Below are positions 27,226 through 35,840 of a DNA stretch of 64,000 nucleotides, in pieces. Position numbers and translations under genes: made by a program. The notes beneath the pieces were generated by a model. It was not told where the DNA came from. It saw only the letters and a list, made by a program, of their open reading frames with translations, and made no database searches. Numbering within the stretch: position 1 is the first letter of the stretch; every line of letters starts with the position of its first letter. Source of the DNA: CAKSXP01 sp964539115 (lineage in GTDB: Bacteria; Bacillota; Clostridia; Oscillospirales; Oscillospiraceae); assembly GCA_964539115.1 (NCBI GenBank), contig CAZIHY010000001.1, positions 28,876 to 92,875 on the forward strand. Direction: 5' to 3'.

Positions 27226-28275
27226 ATGAAGAAACGCATAATCTGCATTATCCTGGCACTGATTCTCACCACGGCTCTCGCGCTGCCCGCAATGGCCAGC
27301 GCCGACCGCAGTTGGGAGAGCGCGTATAAGACCGCTATCAGCCAGAACACGGACAAATACGGCAGCTATCTCCAGCTTGTCGACCTCAACCTTGACGGAA
27401 CGCCCGAGCTTCTTATCGGCGGCGCCATCGGAAGCGGCCTGTTCTCGCTTGCCAAACATGTGTTCACTTATAAAAACGGCGAGCTTCAGGAAGTGAGCTT
27501 TGACGATTTCATGCTCAGTGACAACTATACCCTTTACCGCAACAACACGACCGGGGCCTACCGCATCGAGGGCGGATATACCTTCAGAGAGGGCGCGGGA
27601 TACTACGCCAATATTACAGGGCTGTATTCATACGGCAGCAAGGTGAGCTTTACAAGCACCTTCACCGAGCAGACCGCCGGCAGCAGCAAGAATTACTACA
27701 ACGGCAATACGAAGGTCAGCCAGAGCAGCTATAACAGCGCATATAGTTCCAGAAACTATGGCTGGACAAAAGTCGAATCCTTTGCCTGCGCAAAGGTCTA
27801 TTGCGGCGCCAGACCGTCCAGCAGCCAGATAAGCACCCTGTTCAGCGATTACAAGGACGGCCCCGTTCTGTCCCTTGTCAGCACCCATAAGGTATCGGTC
27901 GACGGAGTGCAGCAGCCCGCAGCGGCATATAATATCGGCGGCAACAACTACTTCAAGCTTCGCGATATAGCGTCTATCCTCAGCGGAACGAATTACAGCT
28001 TCGAGGTCGAGTGGAACGAGGCGCTCAAGAGCATAAATCTCACGACCGGCAAGACCTACACGCCTGTCGGCGGCGAGCTGAGCGGCGTTGGGAGCGTATC
28101 ACAGTTCGGCACGCCGACTACGGCGACGCTCTATATAAACGGAGTCCAGGTCGACCCGGCTGCCTACAACATAAACGGCAACAACTATTACAAGATCCGT
28201 GACATCGCGGATATCATCGGCTTCGGAATAGATTGGGATCAGGCGGCAAGCACCGTTATCATCTCAACGAAATAA
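27226..28275 (+). CDS. Secreted protein with two stalk-domain repeats, inside the V-ATPase operon
   Basis: A 349-residue protein with a clear signal peptide (MKKRIICIILALILTTALAL, cleavage near MASA). A Tyr/Ser-rich domain of unknown function follows (about 30-215). Two tandem repeats of the copper-amine-oxidase-N / stalk-domain type come next: one near 225-275 around YNIGGNNYFKLRDIASIL and one near 297-349 around YNINGNNYYKIRDIADII. It would act outside the cell. It sits between ATPase subunits B and D with its own ribosome site and spacing of 28 and 36 bases, so it should be co-expressed with them. A functional link is not evident from the sequence. Confidence 0.85.
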   Translation: MKKRIICIILALILTTALALPAMASADRSWESAYKTAISQNTDKYGSYLQLVDLNLDGTPELLIGGAIGSGLFSLAKHVFTYKNGELQEVSFDDFMLSDNYTLYRNNTTGAYRIEGGYTFREGAGYYANITGLYSYGSKVSFTSTFTEQTAGSSKNYYNGNTKVSQSSYNSAYSSRNYGWTKVESFACAKVYCGARPSSSQISTLFSDYKDGPVLSLVSTHKVSVDGVQQPAAAYNIGGNNYFKLRDIASILSGTNYSFEVEWNEALKSINLTTGKTYTPVGGELSGVGSVSQFGTPTTATLYINGVQVDPAAYNINGNNYYKIRDIADIIGFGIDWDQAASTVIISTK

Positions 28276-28311
28276 TCCGGCGGACGATCAGATCGGAGGA
28301 AGTGAATCCAT

Positions 28312-28920
28312 ATGTCCACAATGGCGCCGACAAAGGGAAATCTTATGGCTGTAAAGCGCTCGCGGGAGCTGGCGGAGAACGGCTTCGAGCTCATGGACAG
28401 AAAGCGCAACATCCTTGTGCGGGAGTTGATGGCGCTTATTGACCAGGCTGAGGATATACAAAAGCGCATTGACGACGCGTTTCAGTCCGCGTATTATTCG
28501 ATGCGGCTGGCAAATATCTCGCTCGGCGGCGTCGGACAGATCGCCGAGGCGATACCCATTGACAACAGCATAAAGGTAGTTTTCCGCTCCGTCATGGGTG
28601 TTGAGCTTCCGATACTTTCCTCAGAGCGAGAGGGCGATAAAATGCCCTATGGCTTCACGGACACGAGCTCCGCTCTCGACAACGCTTATTCCGAGTTTAA
28701 CCGGGTCAAGCGCCTGTCGCTTGAGCTGGCGGAGACGGAAAATTCGATCTACCGCCTCGCATATTACATCAAAAAGACCCGCAAGCGTGCAAACGCGCTG
28801 AAAAACATCGTCATCCCGGGCCTCGATGCGGACATAGCCCGCATAACCGATGAGCTGGAGGAGAAGGAGCGCGAGGAGTTTGTGCGTATGAAGGTCATAA
28901 AGTCCCGCAAGACGGGCTGA
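28312..28920 (+). CDS. V-type ATPase subunit D
   Basis: A 202-residue central rotor shaft subunit. The N-terminal APTKGNLMAVKRSRELAENG is the standard family signature, and the C-terminal TRKRANALKNIVIPGLDADI forms the second long helix of the coiled-coil shaft. The ATG at 28312 follows TCGGAGGAAGTG. This is the last gene of the operon, followed at once by a strong terminator. Confidence 0.95.
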   Translation: MSTMAPTKGNLMAVKRSRELAENGFELMDRKRNILVRELMALIDQAEDIQKRIDDAFQSAYYSMRLANISLGGVGQIAEAIPIDNSIKVVFRSVMGVELPILSSEREGDKMPYGFTDTSSALDNAYSEFNRVKRLSLELAETENSIYRLAYYIKKTRKRANALKNIVIPGLDADIARITDELEEKEREEFVRMKVIKSRKTG

Positions 28921-28960
28921 AAAACAAGGCATAACCTGTATGGTTATGCCTTGTTTTTTA
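28921..28960 (+). terminator. Terminator of the V-type ATPase operon
   Basis: ACAAGGCATAACC pairs with GGTTATGCCTTGT around TGTAT, followed by a T-run. Confidence 0.92.
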
Positions 28961-29040
28961 TATTGCTCACATATGTACTTTTACGTGTACGCAGAAGTAC
29001 CTGTGTAAAGTTACAGATGGTTTCCTAAATAGAAAGTCAA

Positions 29041-29084
29041 ATATGAAAAACCTGAACCGCATTTACGGTTCAGGTTTTTCATAT
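29041..29084. terminator. Perfect hairpin between convergent units (nhaC terminator)
   Basis: Nineteen bases on each side (ATATGAAAAACCTGAACCG and its complement) flank CATTTA. T-tracts on both strands make it bidirectional. It lies just after the nhaC stop. Confidence 0.9.
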
Positions 29085-29102
29085 TTCAAAGATATAAGAT
29101 CC

Positions 29103-30740
29103 TCAGGCGGAGACCTTGCCAGCGGTCACGCGCTTGATCACAAAAAGTGTTGCTACTATCAAAACGAAGGAGACAGCGAGCGTTATCCATACGTTCTGGA
29201 CGAAGCCGGCGATGATGTATCCGACAAAGCTGACCGCGGCGACGGTTACAGCATAGGGCAGCTGAGTGGAGACGTGGTTGACGTGGTCGCACTGTGCGCC
29301 GGCAGAGGCCATGATCGTCGTATCCGAGATGGGGGAGCAGTGGTCGCCGCAGACGGCGCCTGCGCAGCAGGCCGAGATGCCGATTATGAGCAGCGGGCTG
29401 TCGACGGGGAAAATGGCGGTAACGATGGGGATCAGGATGCCGAAGGTACCCCAGCTGGTGCCGGAGGCAAAGGCCAGGACACAGGCGACAATGAAGATAA
29501 CGGCAGGCAGCATGCTGTAAAGGCTGCTTGCAGCGCCTTCCATAAGGTCGTGGACAAAGACGTCCGCGCCGAGGGTGCTGGTCATGGTCTTGAGGCTGAC
29601 GGCGAGGGTCAGGATAATGATGGGCGGGACCATGGCGATGAAGCCCTTGGGGATGCACTCCATGGCCTGCTTGAAGGTGACGACGCGGCGGGCAACGAGA
29701 TAGATGACAGTGAGCACCAGTGCGATGAGAGCGCCCCAGGGAAGACCGATGAAGGCGTCTGTATTGCCGAAGGAGCCGATGAAGTCGCCAACGTAATCCG
29801 TTCCGCCCCAGGCGTCTACGCCGAAGAAGCCGCCGACATAGATCATGCCGATCGTGCAGACGATTATGAGAACGACGACAGGGAGGATGAGGTCGATCAC
29901 GCGGCCCTTGGGATTGCCGCTTTCGTTTGCGGATTCAGCAAGGCCGGAGAGATCACCCTCATCACGGGCCTTGATTTCAAAACGCTTCATCGGGCCGTAG
30001 TCGAATTTCATGGCGACCAAGGCGATGATGAAAACGAAGGTCAGCAGTGAATAGAGGTTATAGGGGATAGCCTTTATGAAGAGCTGGATGCCGGACATGC
30101 CGGTGTTAAGGTCCTCGGCCGTGCTTGAGACGGCGGCGGCCCAGGAGGAGATCGGGGCGATCATGCAGACGGGAGCTGCGGTAGCGTCAATGAGATATGC
30201 CAGCTTCGGACGGGAGATCTTGTGTCCGTCCGTAACGGGGCGCATGACGCTGCCGACCGTAAGGCAGTTGAAATAGTCGTCGATGAAGATGAGGATGCCA
30301 AGGACAAAGGTGGCGATCTGTGCACCGACGCGGGTCTTGATGTTCTTCTCCGCCCAGCGTCCGAAGGCGGCGGAACCGCCGGCGGCGTTGACCAAAGCGA
30401 CGATTATGCCGAGCAGGACAAGGAACAGGAAGATGCCGGCGTTGTCCGCGATGGCGGTCACAAGGCCGTCGTTGATGATGGTGTCAAGCGTTGCAACGGG
30501 TTTGAAGCTGCACGCAAAGAGCGCGCCGACCAGTACGCCGATGAACAGCGAGCTGTAAGCTTCCTTGGTTATGAGTGCCAGAACGATTGCAATGATGGGC
30601 GGAACAAGTGCCCAGAATGTGCCGTACATGCCGTTCACTGCGCCGTCTTCACCCGCGGCGAAAACGGACATCGTGAGCAGAACGACGATGACGACAAGGA
30701 CGGCGGCGAGCGCCAGAATCCTGCGTGTGCGCGTTTTCAC
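29103..30740 (-). CDS. NhaC-family carrier, predicted lysine transporter
   Basis: This 545-residue protein with about twelve membrane helices belongs to the Na+/H+ antiporter NhaC / YuiF-like family. Hallmarks include GILIFIDDYFNCLTVGSVMR, IDATAAPVCMIAPISSWAAA and the late AFASGTSWGTFGILIPIVTA followed by GDHCSPISDTTIMASAGA. Many relatives are annotated as Na+/H+ antiporters. Here a lysine riboswitch controls expression, so lysine uptake or exchange is the better prediction. GTG at 30740 is the start, placed after GGAGGGATTTTC; longer versions would run into the riboswitch. It is a single-gene unit convergent with the V-ATPase operon. Confidence 0.88.
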   Translation of the reverse strand: MKTRTRRILALAAVLVVIVVLLTMSVFAAGEDGAVNGMYGTFWALVPPIIAIVLALITKEAYSSLFIGVLVGALFACSFKPVATLDTIINDGLVTAIADNAGIFLFLVLLGIIVALVNAAGGSAAFGRWAEKNIKTRVGAQIATFVLGILIFIDDYFNCLTVGSVMRPVTDGHKISRPKLAYLIDATAAPVCMIAPISSWAAAVSSTAEDLNTGMSGIQLFIKAIPYNLYSLLTFVFIIALVAMKFDYGPMKRFEIKARDEGDLSGLAESANESGNPKGRVIDLILPVVVLIIVCTIGMIYVGGFFGVDAWGGTDYVGDFIGSFGNTDAFIGLPWGALIALVLTVIYLVARRVVTFKQAMECIPKGFIAMVPPIIILTLAVSLKTMTSTLGADVFVHDLMEGAASSLYSMLPAVIFIVACVLAFASGTSWGTFGILIPIVTAIFPVDSPLLIIGISACCAGAVCGDHCSPISDTTIMASAGAQCDHVNHVSTQLPYAVTVAAVSFVGYIIAGFVQNVWITLAVSFVLIVATLFVIKRVTAGKVSA

Positions 30741-30810
30741 GAAAATCCCTCCATAAAAAATGTCATGAACAATACACAATACTGTCCATGACACACAAAA
30801 CGCAAAAGAA

Positions 30811-30832
30811 GACGCTCCGGAAGAAAAGCGCC
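30811..30832 (-). terminator. Terminator hairpin of the lysine riboswitch
   Basis: On the minus strand GGCGCT pairs with AGCGTC around a short loop, followed by TTCTTTTGCGTTTT. It lies directly after the aptamer and could terminate transcription when lysine is bound. Confidence 0.6.
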
Positions 30833-30840
30833 CGGTCACT

Positions 30841-31010
30841 GACAGCTCTCCACCTGCTTTGCAGCAAAGTGACAGTCCGGCGAATATTCTTCGACGGCCC
30901 GGATACCGTCCGATCAGGCAGACCGCACGGCTCCTCGGCGGCGATCCCTTTCTCTCCGGATGGCTGCCTGCCGATCGTTCCGAAGTACTGATGATAACCG
31001 CACCTCTATC
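30841..31010 (-). ncRNA. Lysine riboswitch (L-box)
   Basis: Read on the minus strand the leader begins GATAGAGGTGCGG and continues with the conserved AAAGGGATCGCCGCCGAGG and GGACTGTCACT, ending GGAGAGCTGTC. GATAG (5-prime) pairs with CTGTC (3-prime) to close the aptamer, giving a normal length of about 170 bases. All conserved L-box blocks are present in order. Family knowledge is that lysine binding turns expression off. The controlled gene is the NhaC-family carrier. Confidence 0.93.
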
Positions 31011-31032
31011 ATGCCCTGTTCAATTTACTCTA

Positions 31033-31060
31033 ATTATATTATTTAGAAGCGGAAAGTCAA
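31033..31060 (-). promoter_or_regulatory. Promoter of the lysine riboswitch/nhaC transcript
   Basis: On the minus strand TTGACT (31060-31055) and TATAAT (31038-31033) are 16 bases apart. Transcription would start about 15 bases before the aptamer. Confidence 0.8.
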
Positions 31061-31188
31061 TAATAATTAATTTTACGACATTCTTTTTTTCAGATTAGAC
31101 GTATTTTGTAGAAATGATATCTTAAAAATATCCTATATTTTTAGATCATGGAGAGTATTTGTAAGAGAAAACTCGCATCTGCAGCGGC

Positions 31189-31217
31189 TTGACAATGCAT
31201 AGGCGATGTTCTATAAT
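31189..31217 (+). promoter_or_regulatory. Consensus promoter upstream of the ABC/FtsX unit
   Basis: TTGACA (31189-31194) and TATAAT (31212-31217) are 17 bases apart. The transcript would meet a terminator-like hairpin within about 65 bases, before reaching the ABC gene. Confidence 0.8.
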
Positions 31218-31250
31218 ATTGCCGGATAACAAATCGGTCAAACAGTGAAG

Positions 31251-31292
31251 AAAGCTGCGCTGGCGTGGGGCGCTGCCGGCAGCTTTTTTTTA
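31251..31292 (+). terminator. Leader terminator or short-RNA terminator
   Basis: AAAGCTGC and GCAGCTTT form a stem followed by an eight-T run, ahead of the ABC gene by 150 bases. The segment 31293-31441 then holds an inverted repeat, AAGTTAG (31336-31342) with CTAACTT (31349-31355), and no gene. Confidence 0.75.
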
Positions 31293-31441
31293 GTCTGAAA
31301 CAGGCCGCTCGGTGAGCGGTATATTTTAAGGATGTAAGTTAGCTAAGACTAACTTTGCGCGCGGTACTTACTGTCAGGCTGCGGTTTATGCCGTTGTGCT
31401 GCCTGACCGGGGAAAAGGGATCAAAAGGAGAAATTGATATT

Positions 31442-32140
31442 ATGTTTATCGAGCTGAAAAATGCCGTCAAGAAATATGCTGACGGCGAGACCGAGGTCTA
31501 TGCCCTCGATTATGCATCGCTGGAGCTTGAGGAGGGGAAGATATGTGTCATCCTCGGGCCCTCCGGTTCCGGAAAAAGCACGCTTCTCAATATGCTGGGA
31601 GGGCTGGACACGCTGGACAGCGGGGAACTGACAGTTGCCGGCAGGAAGGTGACAGGGCTTTCCGGGGAGGAACGTACGGACTACCGCAAAGAGGATGTGG
31701 GCTTTGTGTTCCAGTTCTATAACCTTATCCCGGACCTTACGGTGGAGGAAAATATCGAGGTGGTCGCAGACATTGCCGAACACCCTCTGGATATGAACGA
31801 GGTCCTGGAAGCGCTGGATATTGAGAAATACCGCCGGCGCTTTCCGAAGGAGCTATCGGGCGGACAGCAGCAGCGTGTGGCTATCGCCAGGGCAATGATC
31901 AAAAATCCGAAACTGCTGCTCTGCGACGAGCTGACCGGCGCGCTGGACACAAAATCCTCCCGCAGCGTGTTGGAGTTCGTGGAGAAGATGAACAGCCAGT
32001 TCGGCACTACGGTCGTCATCATAACTCACAACGAGGCCATCGCCGGAATGGCGGACAGCGTGATCCGGTTGAAGGACGGACAGATAGTCGAAAGCCTCAG
32101 CAATGACTCAAAGCTCTCCGCCTCGGAGCTGGTGCTTTAA
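31442..32140 (+). CDS. ABC transporter ATP-binding protein (LolD/MacB-like)
   Basis: A 232-residue ATPase that drives the FtsX-type permease encoded next. It shows Walker A GPSGSGKST, the signature LSGGQQQRVAIARAM, Walker B LLLCDELTGALD and the switch THNEA. The DELTGALD pattern and neighbouring FtsX permease mark the MacB/LolD/BceA class involved in antimicrobial peptide export or lipoprotein and envelope tasks. ATG at 31442 follows AAAAGGAG. It precedes the permease by 12 bases. Confidence 0.9.
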   Translation: MFIELKNAVKKYADGETEVYALDYASLELEEGKICVILGPSGSGKSTLLNMLGGLDTLDSGELTVAGRKVTGLSGEERTDYRKEDVGFVFQFYNLIPDLTVEENIEVVADIAEHPLDMNEVLEALDIEKYRRRFPKELSGGQQQRVAIARAMIKNPKLLLCDELTGALDTKSSRSVLEFVEKMNSQFGTTVVIITHNEAIAGMADSVIRLKDGQIVESLSNDSKLSASELVL

Positions 32141-32152
32141 GGGGGCGGCGTG

Positions 32153-34378
32153 ATGAAACTGAACAGGCGGTATGTCCGCAATATCAGGGAGAACCTCTCT
32201 TTTTACATATCGGCCACCGTGCTGACGATAGTTACTTTGCTGCTGTACTTTATGTTCAATATTGCGGGAAACGCGATCCTGAACTTTGGGGAGGAGTTTT
32301 TTGCCCGCAACCGGCTGGAGGATGCGCACTTTTCCACCTATCTGCCCATCACCGACGAGGATATTGCGGAATTGGAAGACGAATACGGCCTTACTTTGGA
32401 GGCGCAGCATTATATCAATATAGAAACGGACGATGTGACGGCGCGGGTCTTTGAGCGCACCGAAAAAGTGGATCTCTATGAAGTCACTGAAGGCAGGGAT
32501 GTGGAGGACGATGATGAGATCGTCATATCCGAGGGCTATGCCGCGGCAAACAGTGTTAGTGTCGGCGACAGGATGAAGATCGGCGAAAATGAGTACGAGG
32601 TTGTCGGCTTTATGCAGCGGCCGGACTACCTGTATATGCTGGAAAACGAGGACGACTCCTATAAAAACATCTCAACCTTTTATCTCTGCTATATGAGCGA
32701 CGCCGCCTTCGAGAAGCTGGATGCGTCCGGAGTGCAGTATCTTGTGCGTTACGGGGAAAATTCCGATGTGACGGAATTCCGCAAGGCCGTGCATGAAAAG
32801 CACTATATGCGGACTTACAGTGCCGCAGGCGAAAATGAGCGTATCGTAATGGTGAATCAGCAGGCGCAGTTGTTCATCGTCATGGCGTATGTCCTTTTGT
32901 GTATCCTGCCTCTGATCGCCGTTGCACTGGTCAGTATCATAATCAGCCGAAAGGTGAAAAGCGAGCAGCGCATGATCGGTACACTCTCGGCGCTTGGGTA
33001 CAAAAAGGGACAGCTTATGCGCCACTATGCCGGATTTGCCGTCCTGCCTGGGCTTGCGGGAGGTATTCTTACCGCGGTGATCTCCGCGGCCGCCGCACAG
33101 CCCTTAAGCGAGATAGGACTGCAGGACTATGAACCCATGCGTGTGGTCGGGCATTTGAGTCTGCTGGACGCCGCGCTGGGCGTGGTAATCCCCACGGCGA
33201 TGTACGCCCTGGCCGCCCTGCTGTCTGTGCGGAGGCTTTTGAAAAAGGATACTGTCCTGCTGCTGAACGGCAATGCTGACGGCGGAAAGAAAAAGCTGAA
33301 ACGGGTTTTCGCCGGCAGAAGGATGTCCTTCCGCACGAAGTTTGCGGTCCGCTCCCTGTTGGGAAACCCCGCCAGGAGCTTTGTTGTGCTGCTGGGAGTG
33401 TTCCTCGGCTGCTTCATCATGCTGCTGGGCCAGGCGTTTTTTGATTCCATCAACCATATGGGCGAAGTCGCGGCGGACGCGGTGGGCAGCTTTGAACATG
33501 AGTATATCCTCGGCGAATTGCTGGAAGAAAACCCTTACGGCGGCGAGACCATGCTGATTTCTACTGTGGAAAACGCGGACGGAAACTTGATTTCCGTGAT
33601 AGGCACATCGGACAGCAACCCATACCTGCATCCGGAGGATAAGAACGGCAATTCCGTTTCTATCGAGGACGGGTATTATATCACCAGCCTTGCCGAACTC
33701 GTGTTCGGCTGGCATGAGGGCGACCTTGTGACTGTCTGCAACCCCCTGTCGCTTGAAAAGGACGAGATCGCCATTTCCGGCGTTATACAGAACAACGTGC
33801 AGAAAAGCATTATCACCTCCAAAACGCTTGCGGCGGAGCTTACGGGGCTGGACGAAAACAGCTTCAACTGTATTGTAAGCGGCGAAGCGCTTGCGATCCC
33901 CGAGGCAAAGATCGCGCAGGAGGTCAGGGCGTCCGACATCAACGATCAGGTGAAGACCATGATGGAGCAGATGGACTTTATGCTGTGTAGCATCATAGTG
34001 CTGGGCGTTATAATCTGCATAGCCGCTGTGTACGTGGCGGTTAATATGATGGTAACCGAGAGCCGGAGCAATATTTCCATGTTGAAGGTTCTGGGATACA
34101 GGGACAGACAAATCAACCAAATCGTGCTTCAGGCCCACCATATTTTGCTTCCTGTCGGTATCCTGATCTCGATTCCTGTGACCTATGCCGCATGCGGCGC
34201 TTTCTTCAAAATGATGTTGGATTACGGAGTGATGCTTATTGATACCTATGTCTCTCCCGTCAGCTATGTGATCGCGATCGGGCTTACAGTCCTGTGCTAT
34301 TTCGGGTCATTATGGCTGCTTCGCCGCAAGGTAAAGCGTGTCGACATGATCGAGAGCTTGAAGGATAACAGGGAATAA
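32153..34378 (+). CDS. ABC transporter permease, two FtsX domains
   Basis: A 741-residue membrane protein. A first helix near residues 18-40 (YISATVLTIVTLLLYFMFNI) is followed by a large extracytoplasmic domain, then three helices around 240-360 forming the first FtsX domain. A second extracytoplasmic domain and three more helices close the protein near 615-735. This layout fits the MacB-like mechanotransmission permeases rather than true solute channels. ATG at 32153 is used; GTG one codon before is also in frame. The AraC-type regulator follows after 19 bases and is probably in the same operon. Confidence 0.85.
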   Translation: MKLNRRYVRNIRENLSFYISATVLTIVTLLLYFMFNIAGNAILNFGEEFFARNRLEDAHFSTYLPITDEDIAELEDEYGLTLEAQHYINIETDDVTARVFERTEKVDLYEVTEGRDVEDDDEIVISEGYAAANSVSVGDRMKIGENEYEVVGFMQRPDYLYMLENEDDSYKNISTFYLCYMSDAAFEKLDASGVQYLVRYGENSDVTEFRKAVHEKHYMRTYSAAGENERIVMVNQQAQLFIVMAYVLLCILPLIAVALVSIIISRKVKSEQRMIGTLSALGYKKGQLMRHYAGFAVLPGLAGGILTAVISAAAAQPLSEIGLQDYEPMRVVGHLSLLDAALGVVIPTAMYALAALLSVRRLLKKDTVLLLNGNADGGKKKLKRVFAGRRMSFRTKFAVRSLLGNPARSFVVLLGVFLGCFIMLLGQAFFDSINHMGEVAADAVGSFEHEYILGELLEENPYGGETMLISTVENADGNLISVIGTSDSNPYLHPEDKNGNSVSIEDGYYITSLAELVFGWHEGDLVTVCNPLSLEKDEIAISGVIQNNVQKSIITSKTLAAELTGLDENSFNCIVSGEALAIPEAKIAQEVRASDINDQVKTMMEQMDFMLCSIIVLGVIICIAAVYVAVNMMVTESRSNISMLKVLGYRDRQINQIVLQAHHILLPVGILISIPVTYAACGAFFKMMLDYGVMLIDTYVSPVSYVIAIGLTVLCYFGSLWLLRRKVKRVDMIESLKDNRE

Positions 34379-34397
34379 AAAAGGTGAGGGGAACGCC

Positions 34398-35306
34398 ATG
34401 TTGACAGAATACCTTGACAGTATTTGCCGGCTGAATGGGCGGGAGAATGAAGTATACCGCTGCGCTGTAATGCCCGGCGTAACGGCCTTTATCTGCCGGA
34501 TGCATGCGGAGGATGTGAAGCTGCGGGACTTAGACCCTGGGCATTTTGAAGCGATGCTGTGCCAGAGCGGCCGCATCCAGATACGGTTGGCCGGCGGGCG
34601 CATCGAGACAGCCGGGCCGGGGGACCTTCTGCTACTGAGTAGATCGGCCCAACCGGAAGAGCTGTCATTTTCTCTCGAGCCGGTCAGTTTTCTGACGGTC
34701 GCGGCAGATAAACAGGTGCCGTACCCCAGCTCCCAAAAGCTTCTGCCATTTGACTTCGCTGCAGATATGGGGCTGCTGCGGGAACAGATGGAGGCATGCG
34801 GCGGCTGTCTGGCGCTCCACGATCCGGAGTGGAGCAATTCTGCCCTCGCCGCCCTGAAACGGCTCCCGATTCAGCGGCACGGCGCTTATTTCACCCTGAG
34901 GCTGATGGAGCGCCTGTTTGTGCTGTGCTCTGAGCAGCCGCCGTTACAGGCCGACGGAAAACAGCAGTATTATGACACATATCAAAAAGAGCTGATGGGA
35001 AGGATACACGACTATATACTCGAGAATTTTGAGCAGCCCATAACCATCCAGCAGCTGGCCCGGGAGTTCCAGATATCGCCTACCCGGCTGAAGGAGGGGT
35101 TCCGGCAAATTTATGGCAAGCCAGTCCATGCCTATTTGCAGCAATACCGTCTGCAAAAGTCGGCGCAGCTTCTGTGCACCACCACGGAGAGCGTCCTGTC
35201 GGTTGCCAACCGTGTGGGCTATGCGGGGACGAGCAGGTTCAATGCCGCCTTCAGGGAGATGTATGGCATGACGCCAACGGAGTACCGGTATCTGAATCAG
35301 GAATAA
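34398..35306 (+). CDS. AraC family transcriptional regulator
   Basis: A 302-residue regulator. The C-terminal 100 residues carry two helix-turn-helix motifs of the AraC/XylS type: ITIQQLAREFQISPTRLKEG, then ESVLSVANRVGYAGTSRFNA with the closing FREMYGMTPTEYR. The N-terminal 200 residues form a cupin-like sensing region (GRIQIRLAGGRIETAGPGDL). Relatives in similar settings sense siderophores or metals, but nothing in the sequence fixes the ligand. It follows the ABC/FtsX pair closely and precedes the metal ATPase module. Confidence 0.87.
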   Translation: MLTEYLDSICRLNGRENEVYRCAVMPGVTAFICRMHAEDVKLRDLDPGHFEAMLCQSGRIQIRLAGGRIETAGPGDLLLLSRSAQPEELSFSLEPVSFLTVAADKQVPYPSSQKLLPFDFAADMGLLREQMEACGGCLALHDPEWSNSALAALKRLPIQRHGAYFTLRLMERLFVLCSEQPPLQADGKQQYYDTYQKELMGRIHDYILENFEQPITIQQLAREFQISPTRLKEGFRQIYGKPVHAYLQQYRLQKSAQLLCTTTESVLSVANRVGYAGTSRFNAAFREMYGMTPTEYRYLNQE

Positions 35307-35403
35307 ATGTCCGAAAGAGGAATGTTTTGTCCGTTTCAGGTGGCGTGATGTTGATGATTGTGATATTTTTATCTGTACAATGAATTGCCGGGAGGCGGTC
35401 TGA

Positions 35404-35484
35404 TTGAAGAAACATAGATTTTGGGCTTGGTGTGCCGTCATTTCAATGGTGATGGTAATGATCACTGGCTACCGTCATAAATAA
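35404..35484 (+). CDS. 26-residue membrane peptide next to DUF6110 gene
   Basis: This small open frame reads TTG-start MKKHRFWAWCAVISMVMVMI followed by TGYRHK and a stop. It has two basic ends and one hydrophobic helix. A perfect GGGAGG lies eight bases before the TTG, and the next gene follows 17 bases later. I recall tiny proteins of this kind, annotated as DUF6219, beside DUF6110 and P-type ATPase genes in other Clostridia, but I could not check this. It is most likely a real small membrane protein of the metal ATPase module. Confidence 0.7.
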   Translation: MKKHRFWAWCAVISMVMVMITGYRHK

Positions 35485-35501
35485 AACAGGAGGAATGCGC
35501 C

Positions 35502-35756
35502 ATGAATATTTACAAGAATCTGGCTCTGTTTGCCGGAGGCGTTCTGTTCGGCTCCGCCGGCATCAAGCTGCTCACCAGTAGAGACGCAAAGAAACTCTAT
35601 ACCCATACAACTGCCGCCGTCCTGCGTATGAAGGACAGCGTCATGGAGACGGTTACCACCGTCCAGGAAAACGCTTCCGACATCTTGGCTGACGCCAAGG
35701 ACATCAATGGAAAGCGTGAGGTTCAGGAGATCGTGGAGGACGCCTCCGGCGAATGA
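35502..35756 (+). CDS. DUF6110 family small membrane-anchored protein
   Basis: An 84-residue protein with a short glycine-rich hydrophobic segment at the N-terminus (KNLALFAGGVLFGSAGIKLL). An amphipathic helical tail with repeated Val, Glu and Asp residues follows. It matches the small DUF6110 family that typically precedes heavy-metal P-type ATPases. The function is unknown; a role as an accessory or metal-delivery partner of the pump is inference. The ATG at 35502 follows AGGAGG. Confidence 0.8.
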   Translation: MNIYKNLALFAGGVLFGSAGIKLLTSRDAKKLYTHTTAAVLRMKDSVMETVTTVQENASDILADAKDINGKREVQEIVEDASGE

Positions 35757-35840
35757 GACCCTGAGGCCGCGAAAGCGTGATCTAGCAGTCAATGAGGGAG
35801 GGCGCCTGTGGGCGGCCCTCCCTTTCCATTGGAGGTCAAT

